Shown piece after piece: positions 1 to 12,494 of a stretch of 64,000 bases of DNA; position 1 is the first letter of the stretch, and each line of letters starts with the position of its first letter. Under the pieces are notes generated by a model. That model saw nothing but the letters and a program-made list of their open reading frames with translations, had not been told where the DNA came from and did not search any database. Both the position numbers and the translations under genes were made by a program. The stretch comes from Cryptomeria japonica (taxonomy: Eukaryota > Streptophyta > Pinopsida > Cupressales > Cupressaceae). Location: contig NC_081410.1 of assembly GCF_030272615.1 (NCBI RefSeq), forward strand, positions 572,643,241-572,707,240. The letters are read 5' to 3'.

Positions 1-633
1 CCGACTTAATGTAACATGTGGATTGGACCCCTCGATGTGGTTATGAGATATATTATGGGTTGGATATTATTTGTTTGGTCTTAAGCCAACATGTTTTGTA
101 ATTATGTAATTGTATTATTGTCAGGTGTCCTACCTGATTGTTTATGGTCGAGGGATTGTATATATATGATGTAAGATCTCATTGTAGATCATCATGGAAT
201 AGGAAAGTGAATATATGTGAGGATGTAATGAGTGAATAATCTAATATCATTCAGGAAGAGGATTTGGTCGATCATTGGAGATTGAGTTGGGTTTATGTAA
301 GAGGATTTAGTCCTCCGGTATTGAGATTAATTGGAACAGTATTTAGGCATAGGAGATGCTATCTTTGCAGTTCATTTGTTCTTCTGGATTGTAGTCCAGA
401 TTTCTATGTAGTCAGTGAGACTCCTTTTGTGATGAGCAGTGTGCTCTAGGCTCTTGGCCTTCCTACAATTGCAAGCCCCTCAATTGTAGTTCACATACTT
501 ACTATAGAAGCATTATCTGACTGTGGGTAGGCTTCCCACCATGGTCTATCACTTTACTAGGTTTTCCACGTATAAATATTGGTTTCATGTGGATGGTATT
601 TATGCTTTGATTATTTGGTTTATCTACTATTTC
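1..633 (+). repeat. Old copia-type LTR fragment, left part
   Basis: This is the left part of an LTR whose remainder resumes at 19143 after Element 1. It has a TATA-like stretch at about 159-167. At about 415-560 it carries the module seen in the other copia-type LTRs of this window: a GTGAGACTCC box, a GTGATGAGCAG box, and CCCACCATGG followed by a TTTTCCACGTATAAAT-type stretch. The LTR start lies before the window or is eroded. No coding sequence is supported; short open frames here are chance. Confidence 0.6.
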
Positions 634-1851
634 TGTTGGCATTATGATGCATCTTGTATGACCAGTGAAATGGGTTTCATTGTTGGCAACATCATCTTCT
701 AAGCCTCCACAATCCATTTGTAAAGGATTAAAGGGTAACCAGTGAGGGAAAAGAGTTCTTATTCCTATCGGCAATGAGTAGACCTCTATACAGAGGTTAA
801 TCAGCTAATCAGTGAGCAGACCGGTATACAGGGGTTAACTGGCTAAGCAGTGAGTAGACTGATATACAAGAGGTAATTGGCTAAATAGTGAGTAGATCCG
901 TATACATGAGGTAATCGGTTAGTCAGAATTGGACCGGTACATAGGCGATAACTGGAAACACAAGAGTCTCAACCGATAGACTTAGAAACATTCAGTTGAA
1001 CCGATAGTCTTTCCTATTCAACCAGCGAGCTTTTTGGTATGAACGATTGTCTTGATCGATATTCCCGAAATGATTTTTGGAGAGAAATTTGAGATGCGAT
1101 AATAGATTTTTGAATTTAAAATTATTGGAGGGAAGGTTTATGCCAAAAAAATAGGCTATTATATTCACATCTTTCATACTGATGAAAGTTTTTATTAATG
1201 TGATATAGATGTGTGTGAATAAAAAGGGTGTAAAGAATAGAGTGTAGAAGATAGAGGTATGAATCAGAGAAGCCTACACTAATCAATAGAACACAACATA
1301 CAAAGTGGAACTATGAGACAAAGGTAGTGTCATGAGAGAGATCAATCATCTTTGTTGCCTTCTAACAATTGCAGCATTGTAAATCCCTTAACAGGGTGAA
1401 CCTTAACTGGTTCTTCATGTAAAGTCTCTTAACCGAGTCACTTCAGATATGAAGTTGTAAAATCCTCTAGAAATGTGAACTTTAATAGGTTCTAAGGTAT
1501 TTTTAACTAAATACCAGTCGGTCCTAATAGGGTGATGTTCTCAGAAAGAGCAAGTTGTAAGCTCCTAACAGGGCAAATCTTGTATCTGTAGTAAAGGATT
1601 GTGGGTTCACCCATCACGGTTTTCTCCCTCTGACTGAGGATTTCCACATATACATCTTGTGTTCTATGTTGAACTTATTATGCATGTATGTCTCTTGCTT
1701 TCATTATTATTTCTTTAATATATTATGAGATGCTTGAATCATTGGTTTAATTTTTAGTGGACTGGTCAATGGATATTTTGGAAAACTAGTTAAAGTATTT
1801 TTATTAACTAATTCATCCCCCCCCCGTCTCAATCACCGGTTAATACTAACA
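634..1851 (+). repeat. Element 1 5' LTR
   Basis: The LTR begins TGTTGGCATTATG and ends TTAATACTAACA, giving TG...CA termini. It aligns end to end with 17928-19142. It contains four 38-bp tandem units (772-923) in the upstream half and a C-run near the 3' end (1817-1825). Confidence 0.92.
772..923 (+). repeat. 38-bp tandem repeat x4 in the U3 of Element 1 5' LTR
   Basis: Units begin at 772, 810, 848 and 886. Each follows the pattern CAGTGAGTAGACC, TATACAGG, GGTTAACTGGCTAA with scattered substitutions. The period is exactly 38 bp with no indel between units. The same four units occur in the 3' LTR at 18066-18217. Tandem repeats in U3 commonly act as enhancer repeats, but that role here is inference. 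Confidence 0.85.
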
Positions 1852-1866
1852 ATTGGTATCAGAGCC
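1852..1866 (+). other. Primer binding site (initiator tRNA-Met), Element 1
   Basis: ATTGGTATCAGAGCC follows the LTR directly. It is complementary to the 3' end of plant initiator tRNA-Met, the usual primer of Ty1/copia reverse transcription. Confidence 0.9.
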
Positions 1867-1909
1867 ACGGGTCCTCTAAAGAAAAGTTTGACAACTTGAT
1901 AAAAATATC

Positions 1910-3292
1910 ATGGAAGAATACTAGTACTAGAAGTAGATTGATGAAGCTAATGAAATGATTGCTCAACTAAAAGAAAGACTACGAGAATCACTTGCTAAAA
2001 GGAAGGAACTAGCTCTACAACTAAATGAGAGTCATGATATCATAGATCAACTCTCTAAACAAAATGAATCTAAAGAAGTAGAAGAAGCAGTCTCATACCT
2101 AATGGAAAAGAACAAGAAGTTGATTGAAGAAATCATATATCTAAAAAGAGAGCATGCAAGTTAGGCCCTGAGAATGATTGAAATACTAGAAGCCGACATG
2201 ATAGCAGATGAAACAAAAAGAGATATAGAAGAAGTTTTGTCAAAAGCTAAAAAATCCAGAAGGCTTGCTAAAGAAGCCCTAAGAGAAAATGATAAAATCA
2301 TCATTGAAAAAGATGAAGAAATCCGAATTCTCACTCAAGAGAATGAAGCCATGCATGAGTATCTACATGACAAAGGAGAGGAAAAGGAGAAGATGATGAA
2401 AGCTATTGAACAACTCAAAAATGAGTTGAAAGCTACAAATGAGAGAAATGATAAGATGAGAAAATTTAATGAAAGCTTTGAGAAGATAGATGAAAAATTA
2501 AAATCTCAGAGGAGAACAAAGGAGACAATCGGTCTTGGTTACTCTGGTACAAGTCTTATGGAAACTGGAGAATCATCTAAATCCAAAAGGATGAATGATG
2601 ATAATAGGAACATTTCAGGAATAAAAGGTATGAATTTTTCTAAATCTTCTAGCAATCATTGTGGTAAAATGAGTCATAAGTCTGATGTTTGTAGAAATCA
2701 ACTGGTCAATCTAAAGAGGTCTTTCACCTTTGATGGTTATTGCTATAATTGTCATAAGTATGGTCACACTACTTATGAGTGTAGATCTTGATTTAGCAGC
2801 ATGTCTAATAGAAGAAGCTTTAATGGATATTGATTTAAATGCAATAAATATGGACATGAATATAAAGAATGCATGTTCAAGACAAATGTATCAAGATCAC
2901 CATCCAAATCGGTTAGCCCTAATAGTAAGAGTAATCAGTTCAATGCCACCTATTCCACTTGTGGTAATTTTGGTCATACTACAACAAATTGTAGGATGAA
3001 AATGGGTCTGAGAAACAATGCAGGACCATGGAAGACAACTGGTATGGCATGTTTAAATTTCCTTAAGATCGATCATTTAGCCAGAAAGTGCAGGAACCAA
3101 TCCTATTACCGGTCTGAAGATAGTAACCAGTTTGGCAAGGAGAAAGGGCTAAATGACTTGGAAGGAAAGAAAACAGTTGAAGAGGTGAGGAACGAAATGA
3201 AAAAAACATGGACTAAGAAGGAAGAAAGAAAAGAAGGAGAGAATAATTTTGAAACTAATTCATCATCCATCGATGATGATAGTTCCTCTTAA
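1910..3292 (+). pseudogene. gag: Element 1 ORF1: gag-like, coiled coil + zinc knuckles
   Basis: One frame runs 461 codons from the ATG at 1910 to the stop at 3290-3292. Three stops fall in the first ten codons, and further stops occur at about 2162, 2789 and just after. The N-terminal two thirds is a charged, Lys/Glu-rich coiled coil. The C-terminal third holds CCHC knuckles: one is intact (CYNCHKYGHTTYEC, about 2742-2783), and at least three have lost a Cys (ligand Y or F in place of C). An acidic Ser/Asp tail ends the protein. The layout matches ORF1 of Elements 2, 3 and 4 rather than the usual copia UBN2-type or gypsy gag. Its likely role is RNA binding and particle assembly. It is not functional as it stands. 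Confidence 0.8.
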
Positions 3293-3772
3293 AACTAAGC
3301 ATATTGATGCTCAGGGGGAGCACATATGGTAAGATCATTATTGAATCCCCTCGACTGATATGAGGTTATGTTTATCTATATAGTTAAGATGCATAAAAGT
3401 TTGTTTAAAGCTCTTATATGGTAAATGTTTTGAGGGTTAGTGTAAATGTTGTTTGTGTATCAGTATCAGTAACAAACAATTGGTAAGAAGTAAATCGGTG
3501 TACCTTAAGTTGTAAATGGTCAAAATTGTACAAACTAGTCATTGTATTGAAGCACTGATAAACCTTAATGAATAAATAAGGAAATGAAAATACATTTCAT
3601 TTACCTTTCTTTCTTGTGAACATTCTTAATCTCTCATGCAACCTAAGGCAATCACAATATTGCTAGCACTATGTGTGCGAATTGATCAAGCAGTGTGATA
3701 GTGGTGATTAGCAACCCTAGAGGAGGAGGTATTCAAACCCTATTTTTTTTTAAAAATTGTTTGAAGTTCATC
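3293..3772 (+). other. Spacer between gag and ORF2, Element 1
   Basis: This stretch of about 480 bp is without a supported ORF. A purine-rich box TCAGGGGGAGC lies just after the gag stop (about 3312-3322). No splice sites or other signals could be assigned. Confidence 0.5.
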
Positions 3773-4311
3773 ATGGCAGCTTCTATGTCGACTCTTGTGT
3801 TGGTTGAAGCAATTAAAGGACCAAAACCCAAGTTTAAGTTGTATCCTATGAAGGCTGGAGAGATCGACATGACCGGTGCCCTATCGTTTGTTCCCTCTGA
3901 TGTGTTACTAGTTGAAGATATTCACTCCTTCATCCATTGCAAGCTTGAAGAACTTGGAGATAAATTCATTCAAAATGAATTCAAAGGGTTCTGTGATCAT
4001 AATATGTTGAAGGCAGAACATTTGCATCTAAATACCAAGGGTTTGTCAAATGCTATTGATTTTCTTGATCAATTTCATGTTGATTGGGTTAGGTATGTGC
4101 TAAGCAGAGTGCAGGATCAATTTCTATGGCTGGAAGCTGAAGCACCATTCAAAATCATAAAGGATGTGATCCAAAGAGTAACAGGGTTTAGCACAACCAG
4201 TGAGGCACTAACCCTAAGAACAATATCATCCATTGAAGTCACTCTGTTGACTCAATCCTGATGTGATAGGAGAGAAATGGCAATCACTCACATTGAGGAT
4301 GCAAAAGTGAG
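3773..4311 (+). pseudogene. Element 1 ORF2, N-terminal part
   Basis: ORF2 starts at the ATG at 3773, and the frame is open upstream to 3695. It contains the conserved blocks of this family: FIHCKLEELGDKFI (compare YIHCHIEEFGDDEI in Element 2), then RYVLSRVQDQFLWL, then a block around VIQRVTGF. A TGA at 4259-4261 is followed in the same frame by recognisable sequence (about DRREMAITHIEDAKV) up to the insertion point at 4311. When the insertion and one target duplication are removed, the frame continues exactly at 14854. The function is unknown, and no pol motif is present. I chose the 3773 start because Element 2's ORF2 also begins with MAS and follows a spacer. Confidence 0.75.
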
Positions 4312-7300
4312 TATGAGGCCCTACCCTGACCCATCCTAACATTTCAGTGATTTTCATGTTGGAACTATTATGGATGCTTTATTTTTATGCATTATGGATA
4401 TAGAACTTTATATGATCCCAGGGATTTGATAACCTTTATATATTGATGCTTCATTTCCATGCATTGTGGATATAGAATTTTATATGATTCTAGAACAGGA
4501 TAACATTGAGACGGTGTAGGTCATTATTTGATTTGCAGGACTTTATTATGATTCTAGAAATATGATTGCATATCTTATGAATGGATTAAATTTATGAGGA
4601 GTATGATAAATTGCTTATGTGAATTGCTTTGATATATGGTAAATTGTATTGTATGATGTCAATTCTATGTAGAGTGATTGATGTGTACTCTTATTTATGT
4701 GGTTAATATTATATGAGGCTATTGGAAAGTACTAATGTGTAATTGAGATGCACAAGAAAATTATCCATGTGACCATGGAAACATTATGGAGAATCAAGCC
4801 TAGGCCTATGCACATTCGTAAAACTAGGGGTTGTCTATTTGGAGAGACAACACCCTGTATGTATTGTATTTTATTTGTAAACGTAAATGTTTGCATGTGT
4901 GTAAATTGTATTTATTAAATTGTTTAAATCATTCGAGGGACAATTTCCATGTGTGTATTTGTGATGTAGAATTATTTTGTAGTGTCACTTGACACACATG
5001 TTGTATGTTGTGTTGGCAATTGTCATGTCACCTTTTTGAGAGATTTACTTTTGTTTAATTGATATAGTTCCAAATTATCCTTGAAGAGTCCAAGAAATCT
5101 AGGATAGTGAGCCATAGGGAGAGTCAACTCCGAGTTGAGCCATAGGTTAACTTTAGGTGGACTTTCAAAGGGTTAAATAAACTCCTAGAGTCAGTTTTGG
5201 GGCATTTTTATTGGGCCTCATGGGGTACCTATGGGTGAAGGCCAAATTTGGCCATGTGTCTTACCCCTAGGGCTTGCTTAACCACCCAATAAAGTGGTTT
5301 TCCCAAGATGGACGAATTTCATCTATAGGAGTGCCATCCTTGGTTAGATAACCTTCTTGGTATGTGTCATTCCTCTTCCCCATTTCATTCCTCTTCTTGA
5401 GGTGCCTTGGTTAGGGAGTGTGTAAGACCTAGGGAAGACCAACCAATGGGAGCCTCTCACTCTATCCAAGAGGTTGGAAGGAGTGAGAGAAGCTTTCTTA
5501 GGCTAGAGATTGAGACTTAGTGAGTTAATCACCCACTCTCCATATTTGGAGATTTTGGCAATTTTGGAAGAAAATCAGTTTTAGAATAGGAATTTTGGCT
5601 AAGTGTTGCAGAAAAAGATTTGTGTAATTGGGCTACTCTTCTCCAACCTATCCCTAGAAACCCCTTGGCAGATTCAAGGTTGGTGCTTATTCTTACTTGT
5701 ATGTTTGGAAAGTTATTGTAGGATTTCTTGAATGTAAATGTTGCTTTCTTTGTATTACTTTGTGAAAAATATGATGTGATCTTTTTTGTATTTCTCTTCT
5801 TGTATGCATTTTCTTGTGTTTTGGGAGTATCTAAGGCCTTCTACCCTTGGGAGGGTAGAATGGTCTTGGGGGTGGAAGGAGTTTGACATCCTTAGAGTGA
5901 GAGGCTCTCATTATGAGAGTGATCTAAAGGGCTTGTGTATGTGACCTTTGCTGCATAGTCTTGTTTATGCATTCAGAGGTCATAAGGGGAGAAAATATGG
6001 CATGTATGCCTTGGGGGTCATAAGGATATGATTGGGTTGAGATGGATTTTTGTGGTGTTCTTGGTTGCCATGAGTTGGCTATGATCTATTATCTTGTAGA
6101 TCTCCTCAAGGTATTTGGTCCACTTCCACCCTTGTAAAACATCACATTATGTGATGAAGTTTCAGCTTTGGGATGGGAATGTGTTTGTTGAGCTTTTCCC
6201 CTTGCTTGTTTGTGTTTTCTTGAGTGTAACCCATCTAGGACTTCGTTCTCCAAGCTTAGGGGTGGCTTCTAGTAAGCCTAGGCTAGGAGGTGAGAACCCC
6301 ATGCTCACAACCTTAAGTTTTGAATGCAGGTTGCTTGCAAAAGAAAGCTAGAAGTTGCAGATTTTACTTTAGTTGCAGAAAGAAAAAAGAATGTAATATT
6401 GTATTTTGCTGAAAAGAAAAGAATAGGAAATGTAATATTATATTTGAGTTGCAGAAATGTAAGTGAGGAGATTTATGTTGTATTTATTTTTTTGTATAAA
6501 GAAATGTATTATTTTATTTAAGTCCTCATTATTAGGAATGAGAGACCAGTTGAGGTATTTCACCCATTGTAAAAGTTGACTATTGTATTCAAAATATTTC
6601 TATGAGAAAATAGTGTTCTTTTTTAATGAAAGGTTGTAATGTAATGTTGTTGTCTTTTATCTTAAATCGATCCATTATATGAAAACTATCATTTATTTGA
6701 AAAATGTATTTTATTTAAATCTATCTTTTAACTAAATTCCATCATCTATTATCTCTAAAATTTATATATAAAAAAAAAGGATGCAGAAAGAGAAATGAGA
6801 ATGTTTTAAGTGGTTTTCCTGTAATATTTAAATGTTGTTGTTTACTTTCATTTTTCTACTTAAAACAAAAAAAAAGCAGAAAGCTAAAGTAGAACAATGT
6901 AAATTTACTTTTCCCTATAGATATCTAATTGAAGTTAAAAAGAAAAGCAATGATGTAGATAAACCTATTAGTTTAAAAAGTCTTTTGTTATGTGTTTGTT
7001 TTGTTTTTTTAAAAGGGGGGAAAATGGATGCATTCACAGATTTAGAGAACTAGAAATTACTAATAGATTTATGTCTAACTTTAATGAAGAAATGAACTTT
7101 TTGACATATTTAACAAGTTGTTAAATTTGACAGTCCTAATAAATTAAATGCTGCATATTTAAAATCTAGTTAACCTAGCTAGATGAATATTGGTATACAT
7201 GTGAAATTAAAATCTTACTTTACATTAATTTAGCAAGAAATGAAATATATATATATTTTTTATGCTATCTATATTTTATTTATTTCTTGCATGTTAAAAA

Positions 7301-7455
7301 AAAGGAGAAGAAATCAAAACAAAACTAACCCTGGAGATCGATCTATATATATATATATATATATATTTATTTTTTTAATTTTTTTTTCTAAAAAAATAAT
7401 AATAATAATAATAATTTAACAATGAAAAAAAAGGAGTTTTATGGAGGGGTCGAAC
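4312..7455. other. Non-coding part of the solo-LTR-like insertion
   Basis: About 3.1 kb with no supported gene. The few open frames of up to 78 codons have no recognisable protein. There is an (AT)n run at about 7344-7366 and an (AAT)n run at about 7396-7415. Confidence 0.5.
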
Positions 7456-7692
7456 CATTGTGTTTACACATAGTGGACGGCATGGGAGGGTGCCGCCACT
7501 GTGGGTAAACACAGTGGTCGGCATGGCCGCACTGTGTTCACCACAGTGGACGACATAGGCCGCCACTGTGGTTACACATAGTGGTTGGCATGGGGGCCAC
7601 CAATGTGGGTAACCATAGTGGGTGGCTCATGGCTGCCATTGCGGGTGCCCATAGTGGGTGGCACCGGCCATCGCTATGGGTATCCACAGTGG
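7456..7692. repeat. GC-rich degenerate tandem array built on CACTGTG
   Basis: About seven units of 33-41 bp start near 7456, 7497, 7530, 7564, 7601, 7637 and 7672. Each has a CACTGTGG-like box and, some ten bases on, its inverse CCACAGTG or CATAGTGG, followed by a GGCATGG-like spacer, so each unit is an imperfect hairpin. Base composition is far richer in GC than the surroundings. Short ORFs across it are products of the repeat. Confidence 0.75.
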
Positions 7693-7852
7693 CGTCCGAG
7701 GAGCCTCCTCGCCCTACAAAGCTCGGACCTCCTTCATATTTCCCCACTCTAGCCACCACCTTGTCTCCATTCGATTGCCGCCTCCATGGCTGCCGCCTCA
7801 TGGCCACCATACCTGCAACACACACACACTCACAAAAAAAAAAGAAATATTA

Positions 7853-7980
7853 AACCCTAACCCCATTTCGGGTTAGGGTAAAAGAAAAAGAGAAAGAAAG
7901 GATTTTTAAATAATAAGAATATGCAACCCTAACCCAATTTTGGGTTAGGGTTAGCATTTTAAAAAATAAGAGTATGTTAG
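7853..7980. repeat. Palindromic AACCCTAACCC / GGGTTAGGGTT units
   Basis: Two palindromic units lie here: one at about 7853-7880, and one at about 7925-7954 with the arms AACCCTAACCC and GGGTTAGGGTT. A third, with one substitution, follows Element 2 at about 14474-14504. The adjacent TSD copy GTTAG (7976-7980) belongs to Element 2. The arms resemble telomere repeats, but there is no tandem array. Confidence 0.7.
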
Positions 7981-8766
7981 TGTTAGGATTCCCAAAGATA
8001 CTAAGAGGGGGGTTGAATCAATGTCTAACCAGTTAATGAATTTACTTGAATTAAAACATGTAAAGCATGTCAATACAGTGTACTGGTAAATCAAAAGTAA
8101 TGTAGTAAATAGAAAAAACAATAACCACATGAAGAGCACACCATAACACAGTAGTTTAACGAGGAAACCCAGTGGGGGAAAAACCTCAGTGGGATTTGTG
8201 ACCCACAATATTCACTTACTGGTCAATAAGGGAATATTACTGCTACAATAGGGGCCTGCACATGCAGGAAGGCCAAGTGCCTAGAGCTCACTGCTCAATT
8301 ACAGAAGGAAGTCACACTGACTTACAAAATAGATAATAATAATCCAATGTCTTGTACTGCTTCAAAATAGCATCTTCTATGCCAGATCTAGTACTGGTTT
8401 TAGCTCTACTACATACATAAACCCTTAATCTAAAATTCACATATTAGGTCTGCATTATTTCACCTATCACCTTATTACCAAATGTTCTATAATGATCTCA
8501 TACATATATGAGTCATATTACAACTCGCCATGTCAGCTTACAATGATTTTACAATTAATTATAAAATATATTATCAACAAAATTCCTGATGGCCTAGGTG
8601 TCGATATCGTTTCTTTCACTGTCGGTGTTCTGTGTGCCGATGTAGAGTTTGTTGTTGTCGGTGCTGGTATAATTGTCTTGCCGGTATCATATGATTGCAA
8701 GGTTGCCATCAATTACAAAACCTTCAATCACCTACAATTTCTCATTGGAGTGTGCATTTGCCAACA
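7981..8766 (-). repeat. Element 2 3' LTR
   Basis: In element sense it starts TGTTGGCAAATGC and ends with the complement of TGTTAGGATTCCC. It aligns end to end with 13678-14464 with scattered, mostly transition, differences. The first bases on the plus strand include a G-run, the complement of the C-run near LTR ends of this family. Confidence 0.92.
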
Positions 8767-8780
8767 ATCTCCCCCTTTGG
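8767..8780 (-). other. Polypurine tract, Element 2
   Basis: In element sense this reads CCAAAGGGGGAGAT directly before the 3' LTR. A second copy of the purine motif lies upstream at about 8930-8940 (plus strand CTCCCCCTTTG). Confidence 0.85.
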
Positions 8781-9059
8781 CATTGATGGTAACACTCATG
8801 AGAAAAATCCAAAAAGTGTCATCCAAAAAGAATCTGCCAAAATTGTCTTACCAAAACTGTCTTACCAAATCACATGTGCTCCCCCTGAGCTGATGGTTTC
8901 TTTTGTTAATCATTTTCTCATTTCCACTACTCCCCCTTTGGCATCAATGACAAAGGTTGTCAAAGTGTCAACTGAGTGTGGTTTTCAGTTTCATCCCTGT
9001 AACCGGTTGGTTACAATCTAAATAAGGTCTGCCAATACTAGATTCAGGCTCTTAGTGAA

Positions 9060-12000
9060 CCGTTCACTATCCTTTAATGCGGCCTCTATCCTCTGAATTG
9101 TACTGGTAAGGTGTTGCATTTGTTGTTTTGATGTCTTCTATCGTTGAACCAATGCCTCAGATATCTCTTTTCTCAAGGAGGCGAGGTAGTCCAAAATTGG
9201 ACTAAGTCTCCATTTTAGATCTTTTGCCTTTCCTTTTATTCTTTCCTTCTCTTTTTCAAATTTCTAAAGTTCCTCCTCAAAACCTATTATTTTCTACTCA
9301 AAAACTGATAATGGTTCAGATGAATTAATGAAATTATCAGCTAATTTATTTATTTCTTCCTGTACCATACTAATCTTCTTGTCTATTTCTACTATCAAAA
9401 ACTTTGTTTTACATGTATCTTTGTACAACTTTTTAAATTCTTTTAATGTTTTAAATAGTGCCGGTAAAAGAGTGTCGAATTGTCTCATTCACTTCCTTAT
9501 TTCCTCTTCAAAGAATTTATGTTTTTCTTTCTCAATTTTCTCTTTGAATGCTTCCTCATTTATTTGTTCAGCTGTCACAATGTTGTCAGTAATATGCTTG
9601 GACAATGTGTCAAGTTGATTTAAAGAATTTTTATTATCCACATTACACTTGGGTGCTATCATTATCAAAATTGGGATTGCATCATCAATAGCTTTGTATG
9701 CTTGTGCACTGCACTCTGTTATTTTATTGATTGAATCCAATAGAACTTCTGTCACATTTGTTGGTCTGAATTCTGCCATGGAAGAACGAACAATCTATAT
9801 TCTGTCGCTGTGAGTAACTTCTTTTCTTGTAGTGACCTCTAGTAGGTCAGTTTGTGTTTGCATTTCTCTAAGCAAAGGTTTGGGTTTCTCAGTTGTTGTC
9901 AGTGGCTCAGTAGATGAATCATTATGTACATCTATGGTCTTTGTCATTCTAGTGTTTGGGGTCATTGTAATGGTTTCTGTCGGTGGCTCTGTTGCCACAT
10001 CTGATTTTCCAATTGATTCACCATAATATTGACTTTTTGAGTGTCAATGTTCATTGTATATAACACCTCAGAATCAGGATTTGTATCCTCATGTGGTGTG
10101 TCCATACTCTCAATAGTTGGTTGATTGCCAGTAGTAACTATTGATGGAGTATCTAAAGATGGTGGGGATAAGTTGTCTGTTATTTTTATACTAGGTGGTC
10201 CACCAACCTTACCTTTTCCCTTATCCTTTTGATATACCTTGATGAGTTTAGGGCTTCGATACTCTTCCTGTTTCTTCTTCTCTACAAGGAATATATCCCA
10301 TGCATCAGCTGTTTCTTCTGTTACCTCATTCACTCTACCTACCATCAGTGCTACACGTCGGTGAGTAGTTGAAAATACTGACTAGTTAGCCTTAGAGATC
10401 AATTGATCTATCTCATCAGGTGAGTTGACAGGATGTATAGCAAGTAGTTTTTCAATCTTTATTTTCTTATCAAGTTCAACAATAGCTAGCCTTCTAGCTT
10501 CTAGTCTATTATATAGATCTATTGGTATTTCATCAACAACTTGCATCAAAAATTTCTTGAAAATATCTAAGTGTAAGATTACACTATTCTCTACTTTCTC
10601 CTTGTCATCAACTGATAGTGTGTCATATAATTTGTTAATGTTTTTCAGCTTTCCATACTCTGTTATTTCATTGAAAAGTTTATCAATGGGAGCAATAATT
10701 TTTTGAGTCTTCTTCTTAGGGGTCATCTTCTTTTTCTTTGGAGTCAGTTTCTTTGTTGGGGGCCTCACTGCTTGATGCTTCTATCTTGTTTTCCTAGGAG
10801 AAGGTGAGGGTACCGGTGAAGTTTTTCTCTTCCTTTCAACTCTTTTGAATTTAGCCGATATGTCACTCTCAGAGGAAGTTGCAACCAGTGACAGATGAAT
10901 TTCTGATTGAAGTTCTTCCAGTTTACTCTCCTTAATACTGATTTGTCTTAATACATCTTCCTTGATAGCTTGTGCCTATCAGGTTCCTTTTCTAATAGTT
11001 GCCTCAACCTTCTTAACCCTTTTCCTTGATTGAATTTGGCTTTCTATTGTTTCAGCACTACCAAAAACTTTTTCTTCAGGTTCCTTTGGAGCTTCTAGGA
11101 GGGCTTTTGCATATGTTTCTATTATGTTGTCATCAGTTTCATACCCCATTTCAGTTACCCAGATGGTTCTAGGAATAACTGCCTCCATCCAAATTTCATC
11201 CTTCTTTATCACAAAACAGATTTCATCCTTATATTTGTCCACAATTGTTTGTGACAATCTAACTCTAGTTTTCATTCAGGCTTTCAATACCTGAAAATAC
11301 TCATTTAAGTTCTTTTCCTTGTTCTCTCCCATGTTGTTCAGTAAATCTAACAATTGTTTGCCCACCGGTATATCAAAACCAAAATTAATAATACCAATAC
11401 TGGGTACTTGTTTGGTTATGTACATCATCAGACAAACAAGTAGGTGTCCAAATCTGAATGTTCCCTTTTTGTCTTTCTTTATCTTTCCCAAATTATCAAT
11501 TGATTCATCTTTAAACCATTCACATATGTCTATCATTGCATTATCATTTACCATATCATAGGCACTTGTAATGCATAGGCTAGAGACTGAGTTTAACCTA
11601 TTTGCATGTGTAGTTTTGTAGCCTAAGATCATACTAATAAATTTGACATTGATATCCGTTACATCATTTACCCTCAATGATCTCTTGTCAAATGTTGCAC
11701 TAGTTAGATCTATCATTGTGTCATTTGAGACTCTCTTGGTTTTGTTAGGTCTATTACCGGTGGAGGGTAACCCTATTACTACTTTGACAGCTTCCTTAGT
11801 AATCTTGTGAATAGAGTCCAACCAAAAGAATTCACCATGAACCCTTCTTAGCACAATTCTTATGATATCCCTGGGAAAATATGGGATACTAAGAATTTCT
11901 ATAAAACCTAGGGTTTCTATTATCTTGTGTTCAGTTTTGACATTTTCAGATTCATCACAAATTACAAATTTATACATGTTTTTGATTTCATCATCACCGA

Positions 12001-12196
12001 ATTCCTCTATATGACAATGTATATACATTCGAGGGTCTTCAGTATAAACCACTCCTTTAGGGATTTGGGAGAATGCACCTATGTCATCATCTTTCTTAGC
12101 AATTTTAGGAACCAGTTTGAGGACGGGTCTAGGGCGCTTAACTACTTCAACAATAGTAGGGTTTGCAATGAATTTAGGAGTAGATGAGGAAGCCAT
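9060..12196 (-). pseudogene. Element 2 ORF2: best-preserved copy of the unknown ORF2 protein
   Basis: The ATG at 12196 opens 306 uninterrupted codons. One in-frame TGA at 11276-11278 is followed by 98 more codons, then by blocks at 10768-10382, 10345-9962, 9998-9795, 9779-9489 and 9488-9294 with further stops and a frameshift near 10000. Degraded similarity continues to about 9060. Conserved blocks include YIHCHIEEFGDDEI, IVLRRVHGEFFWLD, VKVVIGLPSTGN, VKFISMILGYKTTHANRLN, DNLGKIKKDKKGTF and VGRVNEVTEETADAW. The C-terminal region is predicted coiled coil (VLLDSINKITECSAQAYKAI...). The middle is Lys-rich. The IGLPSTG stretch weakly recalls plant mobile-domain or putative-transposon proteins. 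That is only an impression, and the function is unknown. Confidence 0.75.
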
Positions 12197-12494
12197 GGAT
12201 ATAAATACCTTTTTCTTTCTTAAGGAATGATTTCTTGATGAATTGCTTCGCTAAGGGTGCCTTCGCTTAGAAATTTTCGTGCCCTCTAAAGTTTAAATGC
12301 TCGGTGAATGAAAAATGGATCCAAAACACTTGCTTTATAATGTCATTTTCTCCAACTACCACATTTAATGCTTATCGGTTAAGTAATGACTTAAATTTTT
12401 TGTTGGTCTATAAGTAATTTCAACTTCTTACCATCAACCAAGGGAATAATAGCATGTTTCTCATTTAGTTGCTAAACCCTCAAAGAATTTTCCT
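12197..12494 (-). other. Spacer between gag and ORF2, Element 2
   Basis: About 300 bp without an ORF, in the same place as the gag-ORF2 spacers of Elements 1, 3 and 4. No signal could be assigned. Confidence 0.5.
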
